64,000 nucleotides of DNA from Lanius collurio (Eukaryota; Chordata; Aves; Passeriformes; Laniidae): the NCBI GenBank assembly GCA_020086605.1, contig JACBWW010000048.1:4964418-5028417 (forward strand), written 5' to 3'. This document shows positions 48,073 to 60,843 of the stretch, one piece after another (position 1 is the stretch's first letter; each line of letters opens with the position of its first letter). The notes under the pieces were generated by a model. It was given only the letters and a program-made list of their open reading frames with translations. It did no database searches and was not told the origin of the DNA. Both the position numbers and the translations under genes were made by a program.

Positions 48073-48116
48073 AAAAAAAAAACAAACAAACAAAAAAAAA
48101 AAAAAAAACAAAAAAG
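48073..48116. repeat. (CAAA)n and A16 tract
   Basis: A-rich sequence with CAAA units flanks a run of about 16 A. Confidence 0.85.
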
Positions 48117-48156
48117 TTTTGAATCTTAGTACATAAAAGAATCTAAAGAATCTTCC

Positions 48157-48182
48157 TGTATTGATACTTTGTATTGATACTT
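48157..48182. repeat. Perfect 13-bp tandem duplication
   Basis: TGTATTGATACTT occurs twice head to tail with no mismatch, and is followed by the first few bases of a third unit (GTAT). Confidence 0.9.
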
Positions 48183-48805
48183 GTATGGTCAGTGTATATA
48201 ATTTATTGGATGTAAGATCTATCCAGTCTGGGAAATGGATACATTATGTCATACTGGCTCAAGAAATTTTACAAAATAATGATGGGAGATGACAATTAAG
48301 GAAATGTGTAACACAATGATTTTTCTGAATACAAAGAGAGAAAAATAAGTTAGTAAATGTATTCTTGAGCTAATCAAAAATCAAAATGGAGAAAAGTTTG
48401 AAAATTTTGAAGTCTTTTGAAATGGGTCTTTTGGTCTTTTGATTGAAATTTCAAAAAATTGTTAATCAAAGTCCCCAAAACCTTCTAAGAATCTGAGTAG
48501 ATTAGTGAGACAAACTGCAGAATTCTTTGAATAAATTATGGGTATATTAAGCAAGGTAGCATCAGTAATCACAGTTATTCAAGTTTGCCACCTGCCTAGT
48601 GATTAGCTTCCTATGAGCCTCATCATCATAATGGTTTAATAAGGGGTTTAGATGGAAGTGAAATAGTGTCTTCATAGGTTTTTATGGGAATTCTTTTCCT
48701 ACTGATAGTGTGTGGCATGGGAGAAATGAAATGGATGCAAAAATATTATGGATTTTTTTCCTTTGCAACTTTCCTACAGGTTATTCCACCAGTGTGAAGC
48801 TACAG

Positions 48806-48828
48806 CAGACCTCCCAGTTGGAGGTCTG
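48806..48828. repeat. GC-rich 9-bp perfect hairpin
   Basis: CAGACCTCC (48806-48814) pairs exactly with GGAGGTCTG (48820-48828) around the loop CAGTT. It is isolated in AT-rich DNA. Confidence 0.85.
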
Positions 48829-51800
48829 TCTTCCATAAAGAATCTATTGTAGTCTTACAGGGGATATGTAGACACCTAAAACGGGAGAATTGCTTCCCAT
48901 TTTTGGTCTCCCTAAATAACGTCTCTGGATAGGTTTTTTCCAAACCAGAAATAAAATTGTTCACTGTTGATGAATTTGATGAAATTTAATTAGCTCACTG
49001 TTTTTGAAACTGAGTATTTTAATGAACCCCTCATCTCTGAGCAACTTCAAATAAAATTCAGCTCCCATGAAAGGATTCTTAAAATCCATACATACCCATT
49101 TATCACAGCCAGGTTCTAATGTTGAGGTCCCTGTGCTTTCCCGTAGAAGACACTCTATACCACAAGTACCATGTCCTGACAAGACTCCAAGACTTAATAG
49201 CTAAAATCTCTTTCCTCCTGCATACGTCTACAGGCTGTTGGGACCATAATATACAACATAATTCATTCCTGCCAGGCCTGCAATAATTCACTTGTCATAA
49301 TACACCAAGGATATATGTCAACAAAAGCAGATTCGTGTTTTGTCTTACATTTTGATCCTGAAGCTATGCTTAAGGAAAACAAATTGAAACCCAAGGCTTT
49401 TTTTTTTGGAACCTAGTTATGATTTATTATTATAATGAGATAAACAGGCTTAGCAGAAGCATTTGATCTGCAGAGAACAACCATTGATGTGAACTAAAAG
49501 ACCACTTCCACTGTTTAAAAGGAAGAAAAAAGATCAGGACAGTTACAAGGGGTGGCAGAGGTACAGTGTGGACCTCAAAGAGTCAGCAAAACTCTTTACA
49601 GGAGTAGTAGAAAAACAAAACAACAGTGTTCACTCTATCACAATCCAAACCTGTGCACTATTCTTGGAAATTAAGAAGTATACTTAGCATTATATAATTG
49701 GGTTTAAAAATACCTCATCCAAACTCAACAATCTGGATTTTTATGACCCCTTTTTTTCCCCATAAAGTAATTACTAGGTAAAAAACACAAAAATACAGTA
49801 ACCTTCAGAGAAGAAGAATACAAATGGGAAATGAAGACTTTTTTGCTGCTGGTCTCAATAATTCATTGCTGACTTCTTGAAGTAAGCAGTAAAAAAGAAA
49901 AAGTTACTGATATAATGTCATCAGTATTAAAATATTAAACAGCTAACTTCACTGTTTGTGAACCTGAGACACAAGGTTTGACTGATTTCATTAAGGGCTT
50001 TTTGGATGTTTTGATAGTTTTGGGTTCATGGGTGTTTTTAAGGTTAACATTTACTTTCCAATATATAAGTAATTTTTAATGCTTTCTTTACAGTGTAACC
50101 ACATTTGCTCTACCTAAACATGCTATAGCTTGTTGTTGCCTGTTACTTTATCAGATATGTCACAAAGAGAAGTACTGAGGTTGATACAGCATGATTTCCA
50201 TGTACCATCCCTTTTTTTTGTATGTTACAAAAAGACACAATTTGAGGAAAATTATAAATAGTATCACTGTGTTTTGAAAAGGTTATATAGTATGTTTTTT
50301 TTTTTTTTACTTTTATTACAAGATCATTGGGGGTTTTTTCACAGTTTTATTATGATGAAACTTACAATGATGAATATGTGGAGTAAGTGATTAATACATA
50401 TGAGGGTTTAAATTTTAACCTGTGAAAATATAGATAGTAAAAATCTTCATGCAAACAAATGAGTGTTTAGAGGATGTGATGTGGTAAATTTGGAGAGCTG
50501 TAAGAGAATACAGGAATCTTTCTTACTCCTTCATTAATGTAGTGCAGCATCTGTCCTGATATTTCTGGAAAACTGGGACCTTCTCCTTCGGACTTCAGAA
50601 CAAGTGTTGCAGAAGTTGCTTACAAGCCTCCTTCACCCCCTGCCTCAGTGCATTTGTGATGTTCTAATTCACCACTGTACCTCTCCCTCCCTTGATTTTC
50701 TCACAGATGCAATACTTTCCACCTCTCCTGGTTCATAGAGCATCGCTGCTTGAGCGCAGCATTTTCCTCAGAGAGGAGGAGTAAGTGAGAAGGACTACAT
50801 AGAAAAGGGGAGAGACAATAAGCACAGTTTTCATTCCAGTTCTAAAATAGGATGTTCATATCCCAGGATCAGACCGGCTGTGAATGGCAAGGGAGGGGAG
50901 CAATGGAATTGGGAAGGAATTATGAATCCTGTGCATAGCAAAATGATCATTAAATAATAACAAAAAGGTCTTGCACAGGAAAGCAAAAGGCTAATATTGC
51001 AGATATCAGTGTCTAAAGGTTTTGACAGTATTTGTTATAGCATACTCATAGAATCATAATACCCCTAATATATCCATGTTTATATATCATAGATATATGT
51101 GGTGGTGATTCCTTGGCATTTTTAGAAGATATTGCTATTGGCTTGTTTATGTTTGTTTGTTTCCAATTTTTGCCCCACTCAGAAATGGACTAGTTGAGGT
51201 TCCATTACTCAAAGAGAATAAACATAGAGAATGAGTAAGGCAAAATATATGAATAACTGCAAGCTATCAGAGGTTTTTCCTTTCTCCAAAATATGCTCCA
51301 AAAAAAGTATTATCTTCTCACATTCTTTTTCTAGCATTCATTTACTCTGTGGAGTTATTTATAATTTATTGCCTACCAATGAATTTTATTGTCTACTGCT
51401 TCCTGACATGTGTGGGATGTTATGTCTTTTGACATAATAGAAATCATTACTTTTGCAAGAGAAGTTTACCCAGTCTTGTGTTGATACAGATGCCCTAATG
51501 CTCCTGCCATTGCTTACCACGATTTAAAGTAGCAACAAATATTATTTATCTGAATACCTTCTTCATTCCATTTAGCTAGGTTTTTTGGTTTTCTTTTTCC
51601 CGAGAATTCCTAACAGATGTTAACTGTTTGAAAGCAAAGTGATAAATGTTTCATTCTAAACAAACAATATCTCACCATTAAAATAAGGAGATGCTTCAGG
51701 GACACAAAGTGGACTAACTTTTGAGAGCTTGAAGCATTTTCCAAATTATCAAATATGTTGCCCTTCATCACTCTTTAGAAAAGTATGTTTACATTTGTAC

Positions 51801-53673
51801 AGCTATACAATTCAGTTTGAAAATTTATCCCCATTCTCTAAGAGCCAGAATTCTTCATAATATATTACAGGATAATTACTAATATGTAATAAAACTTGAT
51901 TAATAGATAGTATGATATTTTAAGAATGTAGTCTTTTTTTTTTCAATAATATTATAAATAATTTATTGTTTACTTTAATATTTGATTATTTACTTAGATA
52001 AGTAAAAACTTAGGTCAAAGGATCGGTATTAAAAAAAAATCTGCCTCCTTCTGTGACCTCAGTTCAAACTGTGGCAAAATGACCAAATAAAATTACAGCA
52101 GCCACTAATTGTGTGTTTAGAACTTGTTATGTTTTCAACAGAATTGATACATAGAATAATGATAACATAATCATCCTTCTTTGAAATTCAAATGCTCAGA
52201 ATTATTATACTGTAATAATTTATTTAATTTTTTTTTAGCAGGATGTAGGTTGATCTTTCAGTGGCCAATGGCATCATGGGTATGGACAACTGATGAAAAA
52301 TGGATGGTATAATTTCATCAATGATTCTTTAAATATACCTACAAAATGATGATTTGAAGGTGAAGTGTACTATAAATTTGCTTAACTGTGACAAGAACAG
52401 TTTTAGTGGCAAAGTTTATTATAGGCCATAGATTAACCAGTGGAGGAGAATTATGTACTGCTGCTTCCTCCATAAGTAACAGATTAATCAAACACCAAAG
52501 GTTCTTGGCATGTGGGAGGCAGTGAGAATCTTCTTGTGCTTTGAAGCGGTGTGAGAAGATCATAAAAATCATGATTTGAAAAGGGTTGGTTTTCATGCTA
52601 CTTTTATACTGACTATATCCATATTAGTAGCATAGCATATGGAAAAACATGTCCAAAATATTTTCCTGGATAAAACCCGTCAAAGTTGTAGAACTGTTTT
52701 TCAGTACTAATCTCTAATGCAAACCTACTGAAATAAACGTTGATAAAACTGAATAAGGTTTGTCAGGCATGCATTTCTCTATCTTATCAGAGCAGATACA
52801 GATCCTATGATTTGATAGTAAACTAATTATTTTTAAAAGTACTTCTGCATTCATGTAACATCGTATTGATACTCTGATAGAATAAGAGACCCTTGAGATT
52901 AATACAGTAGATAAGACACTTTTCAGGTTTATTCACATCATCTTTGAATTTGTCTTTGCCAATTGCTATCAACAATCCCTACTATCAAAATATCTAGGAA
53001 TCTTAATGCATTTAATCTTTCTTTTCTCAATATATGATGGACATTTTCTACTGATTTAAACAAAAGACAAATTTAAAAATAATTTTAACTGATAACACAA
53101 GGATGTTAAAATACTCTTACAGGTTTGCTCATAAGAAGAATTTCCCGATCTGCAAGAGAAAGGGGATGAGTCCTGTATTGTACTTTTTTTTTTTCTCCTA
53201 GTAGGTCTACATAAAGAATGCTTGTACATGTTAATTTGTATCCAATACATTTTTTTTCTATTTCTGTTAATGCTTTTAACCCACAGTATTTAAATTTTAT
53301 GAATAATAGGGAGTTAATTGTTTCTGTGAGGCTAAATATATTATTAATTGCATAAAATTCCTGTCTGACAGTTTCCTCTTACTCAGATCTTTTTTTATTT
53401 GTTTTCACTATGATAAATAAGTAAATGTAGGTAAGCAGGAGTTGAACAATATTGATTTTTATATTAGTGTCAAAGAATGTAACCAAATTTTCATTTCTAA
53501 GCAAGAATTTTAGTTGCTTTAGACTTCCATATATGGAATAATTATTATAGTACTCTTTGGTTTTACATGTACCTTTTGTATTCATAGTCTATCCTGAAAC
53601 AATTATATGTAATGTTTCATTTTAGGAAGTATCTTCAAATTAAATGGCAATATATTTTCAGCTTTTTGTTTGG

Positions 53674-53693
53674 TTTTTTTTTTTTTTTTTTTT
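53674..53693. repeat. T20 homopolymer
   Basis: Twenty consecutive T residues. Confidence 0.9.
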
Positions 53694-55115
53694 AAGTTTT
53701 TATAATCTAACTGCCTACAAGTAGTTAAAATGTAATTTGGAAATTGTTTTCGTAGGTGTTTTCTGGTGGTTTAATGTCCAAACTTCTGTAATAGTGTCTA
53801 CACTGCCAAAATAACGCTTAGATCTATTTCTGGATTTCTTGCAGATTACAGATTATTTAAAGCCAGTGTATGTCCAAACCCTTTCAACTTGCCTTTTGTA
53901 TGTCCTTCTAAGTGCATGACCATAATGAGTATCATGACTTTTTGCTTATATCTTGTTCACAGATTTTGACTCTTTGGGGAGTCGCTTCAGTTTGCAACAT
54001 TTCAGACTTCAGAAAGAATCAAGTGTTTGTTTAGAGGCTGAACAGAGTGGGCTGGTATTACTCATGTTTTTGCAGTTAGCCATATCTATAAAACTTTTGT
54101 TTATATATAATGTGTTCTGTGGCAGGATTCTGTTGCTTTTGAGCTACTGCTCTTCATTCGAGCAATTTTTACATGTTCTGGAATAGCAGATGATAAATCA
54201 AACAAGACGTGAGAGGAAAAATATTATGCATACTGTACCTTTTCTGTAGTCATACAATCCAGGAACTTGTAGCTATTATGGCACAATGTAACAGACTGCC
54301 AAGATGAGCTGAATTTTCTTTTTTAAGTAATGCAATATTAATTTTGAAGCCTGATTACACTAGTGGTTTCCACATACTTTCTTAAAATAAATTTGCATTT
54401 TATGTTTAATTGAGTTGCTGTTGTTATGTTCATTGCTGAGATTTTGTCTTACAATAAAAACAGTTATAGCAAAGAATTTTTTCAATCAAATAACTTTAAT
54501 GTTTTCATATTTTTATATTGCCTTTATATTACTTCGTGTTTAGTGAAATCCAAATATTTAATGCCTCCATTCAAGTTAGGAAAATACAATCATAATATGC
54601 TGAGCAAACAAACAATTTTTGAGCCACTCTTGGTATTAGCCTTAGCAAAGAAGGTTCTGTGAAGTTAGAAAACATTATTTTTTGGGGTTTTTTTAAACTC
54701 TCTGCATTCTTGATGTACTACATAAATCTATGTAACTTTAGTTTTAATTTCTTTTCAAATAAAATACAGCATGGGAAAAGATATTGGAGCAGAAGACAAT
54801 TTTTTTTTCCTTTCTCCACAATGTGGGTTTTCTTTCTCTTTTTTTTGTTTAGTTTTAATATAGTCGTGTTCAATAAGACAGAGATGAAATTTTGTGATTA
54901 ATAGGTACTGTCTGGCTCAGGATTCACTGAGCTCTATCATAAAAGTACTGTGGATAGTAGAGTGAAAATTTGTACCTGAAACAGGAAGTCCTGAAAGCAC
55001 ATGAAAAGTACTAAAAAAGGGTTTCAGCTTTTCATGGAGTCTTTCTCTCACACAGATTGCACTTTACTTGTAACCCCAAATGTGGTTAAAGGTACAAAGG
55101 ACATTTTATTATTTT

Positions 55116-55155
55116 ATTATTTTACTGCATTATTAAAGTAATGCAGTAAAATAAT
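55116..55155. repeat. Perfect 17-bp inverted repeat, 6-base loop
   Basis: The left arm ATTATTTTACTGCATTA (55116-55132) is the exact reverse complement of TAATGCAGTAAAATAAT (55139-55155), around the loop TTAAAG. It is immediately preceded by two ATTTT-type tandem units. This is the longest perfect hairpin I noticed in the window. Confidence 0.95.
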
Positions 55156-58100
55156 TGTTGCCAGAGATGTAATGTCACCCACCAAGTCCACCTGAGTGCA
55201 TTCCCTGGAAGGAAATATTTAAGATATCTTGGTCCAGAGCACAAAAATGAGATTAAAGGGTTTTGTGTTTTCATATCTACAGAGGGTACACTGCAACTTT
55301 GATAAGAACCATTTTTTTCAGGGAATCTCACATTTTAACATAAGCTTTATTTTAAGATCTGAGTCTTGAAATTGAATTGAAAATAACAATTAATTGGCTT
55401 AAATCATTCATATTTCCCAAAATACATTTGAAATTGCTGTTAAAAAAAAAAAAAAATCTTTTAGAGTGGATGGGTTTGGACAATGTTAAAAGTAGTACAC
55501 TTTCAGACAACGTGAGAAATTTCAAGAAGTTTTACATACTCAGAATGGTTTAAAGTGAAAAGAAGTGCCTGCGTATGGATATACACTTTAAGTGATGGAA
55601 GGGTACTTGATTTTATCTGGCAGATACTTAGACTGGGACTTATGTGATCATATGTAAATGTGTTGTTGCTTTAAAATCATTAGAGAGAAATGAGCACTTC
55701 TATACCATAGGCCACCTTATCTAAAATTTTTGCCAGAATTCTACTTTTCTTAGAATAATTGTTTCTTTTCACTGGCTGTGGAAACACACATCTATGCCTA
55801 CACTGTTGGTCACTGAAGTAAGAAGGAAAAAAATCACGAAAAAAATATATTTCTTCTGACATGAACATCTATTAAATAAATAGTAAGGTGTATACATAAA
55901 TATTATAATTATATCTTAGTGTGTAACATATGCATATAAATTTATATCATATTACAAATACAATAGCATATGTAATGTGAAATATGTATAGATAGTAGTG
56001 TATAGATATTGGAAAGACACCTTGATTCCAAATCAATATTTTTGAAATCAGGGAAATTACTTGAAGCCACAGAATAAGGCGAAAAACTTGCCTGTTGAGT
56101 TCACTTATCCCTTCAAAAGAGCATTATTTTTTGAGATTTCATTCTACCATCTTGAGAAACCAATGCCTGAACAATTTATTTTTCTCTAGAGGTTGTACTG
56201 GCAAAAAAATCCAGAAGCAGAGAGGTAAAAAGGGTCTATAAAAAAGATATACTTTGTTACTTATAAATGTACTAACACAGATTTTCTAATAATTGGTACT
56301 TCAGTGACCGTATCTGACAGTTCAACACTCAGTTTACAAAGACTCCCCTGAAATAAATTGTTTGTCAAAGAGAAGAGACCTCTTTCTTTTTTTTTTTTTT
56401 TAATTTTCTTTGAATAACAGACTTTCAGAACCATAAAGCTGGAGTGGCAATAGAGTCCTTAATGGGAGAGCCTTACTTCATATAAAAGTACTCCTTATGC
56501 ACAGGGGAAAAATAAATTTCCCTGAGGTTGAATCTTAGATTTTGAAGCATTTTATTTTTCTTAGACAAAAAGCAGTCAAGTTCTCCCTGATAAAATCAGA
56601 TATATTCACACTTGTACCTTCTGATGTACCCTTGCTACTACAAAATACAATTTCTTTGTTTAGTCTCATTGAGATATGACACGAATCATGTTGAAATTAA
56701 ATTTTGGATTGATGACTGTATACTGTTTCCCTCAGTAGCAACCAGTTCTAGTTACCTGTACACAAAGTACAATGGAATATGCTCAAATACAGAAATCAAG
56801 GTGCTGTTATTTCTTCCATTATGTCAAGGGTAGGAACTCCAAGATTTTACTGCTAAGCAGGTATAAAAATAATTTAAAAAAATAAAAAAAAAATGGATCT
56901 TATTGTACTATCTAGTCAAATTGTTATAAGTAAGTGTAAAAGAAAAACTAAGATTAATTATTCACTTACTTCAGAACTAACAAGTCCATAGACTCTTTAA
57001 TCAATATTTATACTTTCTCCCTATCTTGAGGAGAACAAAAAATTTGATCACTATTGTCTTCAACAGTCCTCTGTAGCAGTTGTCATTTCATTATGTGTAA
57101 TTTTGATACTTTGTGTTTATGCTTCTGTGGGATCTTCCATTAATTCTCTTACATCTCATATGTTTCATTGATTCAAAATCCATTATCTCTCTTTCAGCTT
57201 TCCTTCACTAAAAGAGACTGCCTGAAGTAGTTCAGGTATAAAATTACAACAGCATAAAAACCCCCTAAGTTATACATACATACAGACATGTGTGTGCTCA
57301 TAAACATAAGTTTATTCTAAGAATAATTTCTGAATACTATTTTGATGACAGTTTCTTCATATTACTTTATTTCTTAATGCCCCCTTAAAAGTTGATTCAT
57401 TACACCAGGAATGAAAAGAACAAAGGGTTAGATTAGAGGAGAGAATAATTTGAAAACTGAACAACTTGACATAATTTTGGTTGATGATTAACAAGACTCT
57501 TGGCTTGCAAGAGTGGAAGAAAATTTGCATGAGTTGGTTTTGATTTATATCCTTGTAAAAGAAACATGAGGTTCATCTTCCAAGGAGCATCTGAGGATGC
57601 TCCTGCAGTCATAAATAGTACTATACAGAATTGGATACTTCCAGATGGAAATTCAGTCCATCACAAGGGGAGTATTCATTAGTTTCAGAAGTCTTAAAAT
57701 TGCTTGTTTCAACATTTGGTTAACAGTCTTCTGTTTAAAGAAAATCTGTATTTTTCCAAATGCAGATAACACTTGCCATTGTCTGAAATATTTTAATGGG
57801 AAACAGAGATAAAAATTCTGTAAAAGAGGCTTAAGCAAGATTCCATTATAAGACTGAACTCTGAATATTTATTTTGTTTTCTGAGACTTCACAACTTGCT
57901 TAACTCTAAAGTAAATTATGTTCTAAGTACACAGTAGGAGAAAATATACATAAAACCATATCTCACTGTTGTCAGTCAAATGTCTATTTAAATAGCTAAT
58001 CAAAACCTTCGTTATCAATATACAAGAAAAAGAAATTGTGTTTGTATTTGCTGTATTTAAAATTACATCCATTAACTTCATACAACAAAACAGAGGTGTT

Positions 58101-58678
58101 GAACACTTGTGGGGATTATAGTTGTTTAGTAACTTTGAAGTGTAAAGGATAATAATTTAAAAACCTCTTGAAATTCTCACAGAACAAGTCATTTCACTTC
58201 TGAGAATTCTTTGGTTTTATTGAAACAATACATCCTTGTTATTACTGCTATTAAATCTTGTTGAAGCATGTTAGATTGAAGAAAGCCATGATGGTAATTT
58301 ATTTAAAAGTAGACGTAAATTAATGTAAGAGTGGTCATATTTATTAAATATACATTTTTTTAAAATATAAATATATCTTTTTAAAAGTCTAATTTTATAA
58401 ATTTTTCATTTGCAATAGACTTTGCAAAGCTGATAATGTGCTTGAACTGTTAGAAGACACATTAAAATGACCTGAGGTAGATCCTAGTGTGTGGAAGAGC
58501 AAACTCTTGAAATCAACTACTACTCCCAGTAAATGACTTTTGTTGTTGTGACTTTCCAGAAAGAAAGTTTTTTTTGTTGTTCTGACCTTCTCAGAAAGAA
58601 ATATTAACTGTAAGACCCACCCAAGGAAGGTAGAAGAGTAGAAATGAAAACAGAGAAAGGAACTGAAAGTAAGAATTT

Positions 58679-58694
58679 TATATATATATATATT
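58679..58694. repeat. (TA)8 microsatellite
   Basis: A short uninterrupted TA run is followed by degenerate TATAT sequence. Confidence 0.85.
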
Positions 58695-60095
58695 TAAATA
58701 TATACAGGTGTCTATTAATTAGAGTTAAAACTCATACACATTCAAAACACACATATATCTATTTTAGCTACATACAATTTCAACTGCATTTGTGGCATTT
58801 TGAATGTAGAAATATCTCGTTGTTTAGACTCCATAAGACTTTGGTAATACGAAAAAAAGACAGGTAGGACTTCAAGAAACCTGTTCTGCAACTCCAGAGA
58901 AATAAATTGGTTATATTATCCCCTGAAAAAAGTTCTTTCTATCCTTATGAGAGTGAAAAAAATTAATTATCCAGATTTAGGATACATTCCTAATGGATAA
59001 GAGGGGTATGAAACCCCTGGTATTATCATGTGGAACTGTCTGAAACAGGACACAGGAGGAAAAAAAAAAGATATTTCAAGATTTTTTTTTTAAAGAAAAG
59101 AGAAATTGAAGGTAACTATCTTTCATTAAATTCAGGACTTAGTTGACTAATGTTTTGAATGATTCCTACTTAAGAAATCCCTTAAGAATGTTGCAAACAT
59201 GACAAATCTGTACTCCTTATGTATTAAAAGCATTAGATATGAAAAATTTCCCTTCATTTTTTCATAGCCTAGCTAGGTGGGCTAGTATGAGATTTTTTTT
59301 TTTTTTTCTTATATAGCTAAGAGACGTAGCAGGTAAAGTAACTGAAGTTAAATTGCAATTGATGTGACTTATGAATAGCAGAAACACTATGTGCATGAAT
59401 TGTGTGGCGTTGGAAAGATTGTATGAAATATAAGTATTAATTTTGTCATGGTAGAACATTACAGAACATTACAATTGCCAAATATGTCTTTTCATCAGGG
59501 GTTAGATTCATCGGGGTGAGATTAGGTCTTGTATGGAGATGATAGATGATTAAAAATAAAATTGTGGTCCTGACAGTTATAAAAGGAAGAAAATAGCATT
59601 CTTTATGTACATTCTAAAACTTTATTTCTGCATTACAGAACTGTAATGAAAGTTACCTTGTGACATATTTATTTTATCTGAGAAGAAGATGATGGTTGGT
59701 AGCACAGAATACGGACCAGTAAGGAGGTGTTAAAAAACCAAAGAAGAGCAGAGGTATGACGATGTGCAACCAAGGAAATTTATGAGAAAATGAGAAAAGC
59801 AGAGGTCTATATCCAATTTCAACATAGACAAAAGTCAGGTTCAAGTCTTGAAGTATTTTCATTAAAAGTTATGATAACAGCCCTGAATTCGATAAATTGA
59901 GTTCAGAGGAAGTAGGACCAGGATTGTTGATAAAACCCACACCAAATAATTACAAGAGTTTTGACAATTTCTATTGTACCAGGCTTTGGTTTTGTATGCA
60001 TACTATTTCATTTTAATTAGGAATGTCAGGAGGGAATAGACTATTCCCTGCACTACAACAATATTTCTGGGGCTTGACATGAAAGGAAAATTGAC

Positions 60096-60580
60096 TATGG
60101 TGGGCTGACCTTGGCTGGCTGCCAGACACCCACACAGCTGCTGTCCCACTCCCCCTCCTTAGCAGAACAGGAGAAAAAGACAACCTGCTGCAGCATGGGC
60201 TCAACTTGGGCTGCAACTTCCTTCAGGGCATGCTGCCTGCTCCACAGTGGTCCTCCACAGGCTGTAGGAGAATCCTTCTCCAGCACCTGGAGCACCTCCT
60301 CCCACTCCCCTGACCTCAGTGCTCACAAGGCTGCTTCTCAGTTGCCCTTCATTGCTTGCTCATCATTTTACCCTTTCTTAAGCCTGATCTGCCTTAAATG
60401 CCACAAGCATGGCTGAGGGGCTCAGTCATGCCCTGTGGTGGGTCCAGTTAAGCTGGCTGGAATTGACTGTCCAGACTGGGGCAGCCCTGGCTGCTCCTCA
60501 CAAAGGCCTTGCTTTCCCCGTTGCCAACACCTGGGCAACTGCTCCCAGAGCAGCAGGAAGCATGTCTGGAGTGGGGATAA
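60096..60580 (-). mobile_element. ERVL-type solo LTR remnant, internally deleted (minus sense)
   Basis: The left edge TATGGTGGGCTGACCTTGGC, then GGCTGCCAGACACCCACAC, CAGCTGCTGTCCCACTCCCC and CTCCTTAGCAGAACAGGAG, follows the same LTR type as at 6.1 kb, here better preserved. After about 60180 it jumps to the CTGCAGCATGGGCTC / CTCCAGCACCTGGAGCACC portion. The middle, including the AATTTAATTT polyadenylation region, appears deleted. It ends near AGCATGTCTGGAGTGGGG. ORFs of 62 to 101 codons across it reflect GC content. Sense strand is inferred from the family layout. Confidence 0.7.
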
Positions 60581-60770
60581 TACAGCTTGAAAAATAACCT
60601 TTTTGCAAAGCTATCAATGGTGAATGGAAAGGGGTGTGTCATGTTTCTCCTGATTTGAAGAATGACGATAAGAGCTTTACTCATCAACCCCAAAAAAGAT
60701 CCTGTGGAAGAACAGTGTCTCCTCATAGAAACTGGCACCAGTGAAGATGTGGCAGACCTGATAAAGGAAC

Positions 60771-60794
60771 CAGTTATCAGTGTACTGATAACTG
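60771..60794. repeat. Perfect 10-bp hairpin
   Basis: CAGTTATCAG (60771-60780) and CTGATAACTG (60785-60794) are exact reverse complements around the loop TGTA. Confidence 0.9.
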
Positions 60795-60815
60795 ATATAA
60801 AGATGCTTAGCTGAC

Positions 60816-60843
60816 ACAGTAAATGACTGACAGTAAATCACTC
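60816..60843. repeat. 14-bp tandem duplication
   Basis: ACAGTAAATGACTG is followed directly by ACAGTAAATCACTC, matching at 12 of 14 positions. It lies 22 bases after the 10-bp hairpin. Confidence 0.85.

Larger units (their letters stand above)
46031..60095. other. AT-rich DNA with small repeats, no gene seen
   Basis: About 14 kb without a supportable exon, RNA gene or dated transposon. A possible 18-base CR1 tail (ATAGAATCATAATACC near 51047-51063) is too short to call. Patches of more balanced composition lie at 49050-49310 and 50510-50960. Individual simple repeats and hairpins are listed separately. Confidence 0.5.

Noticed and set aside
51045..51063. Possible CR1 tail (ATAGAATCATAATACC)
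   Set aside because: Only about 18 bases and no further CR1 sequence to the right. Too short to call.
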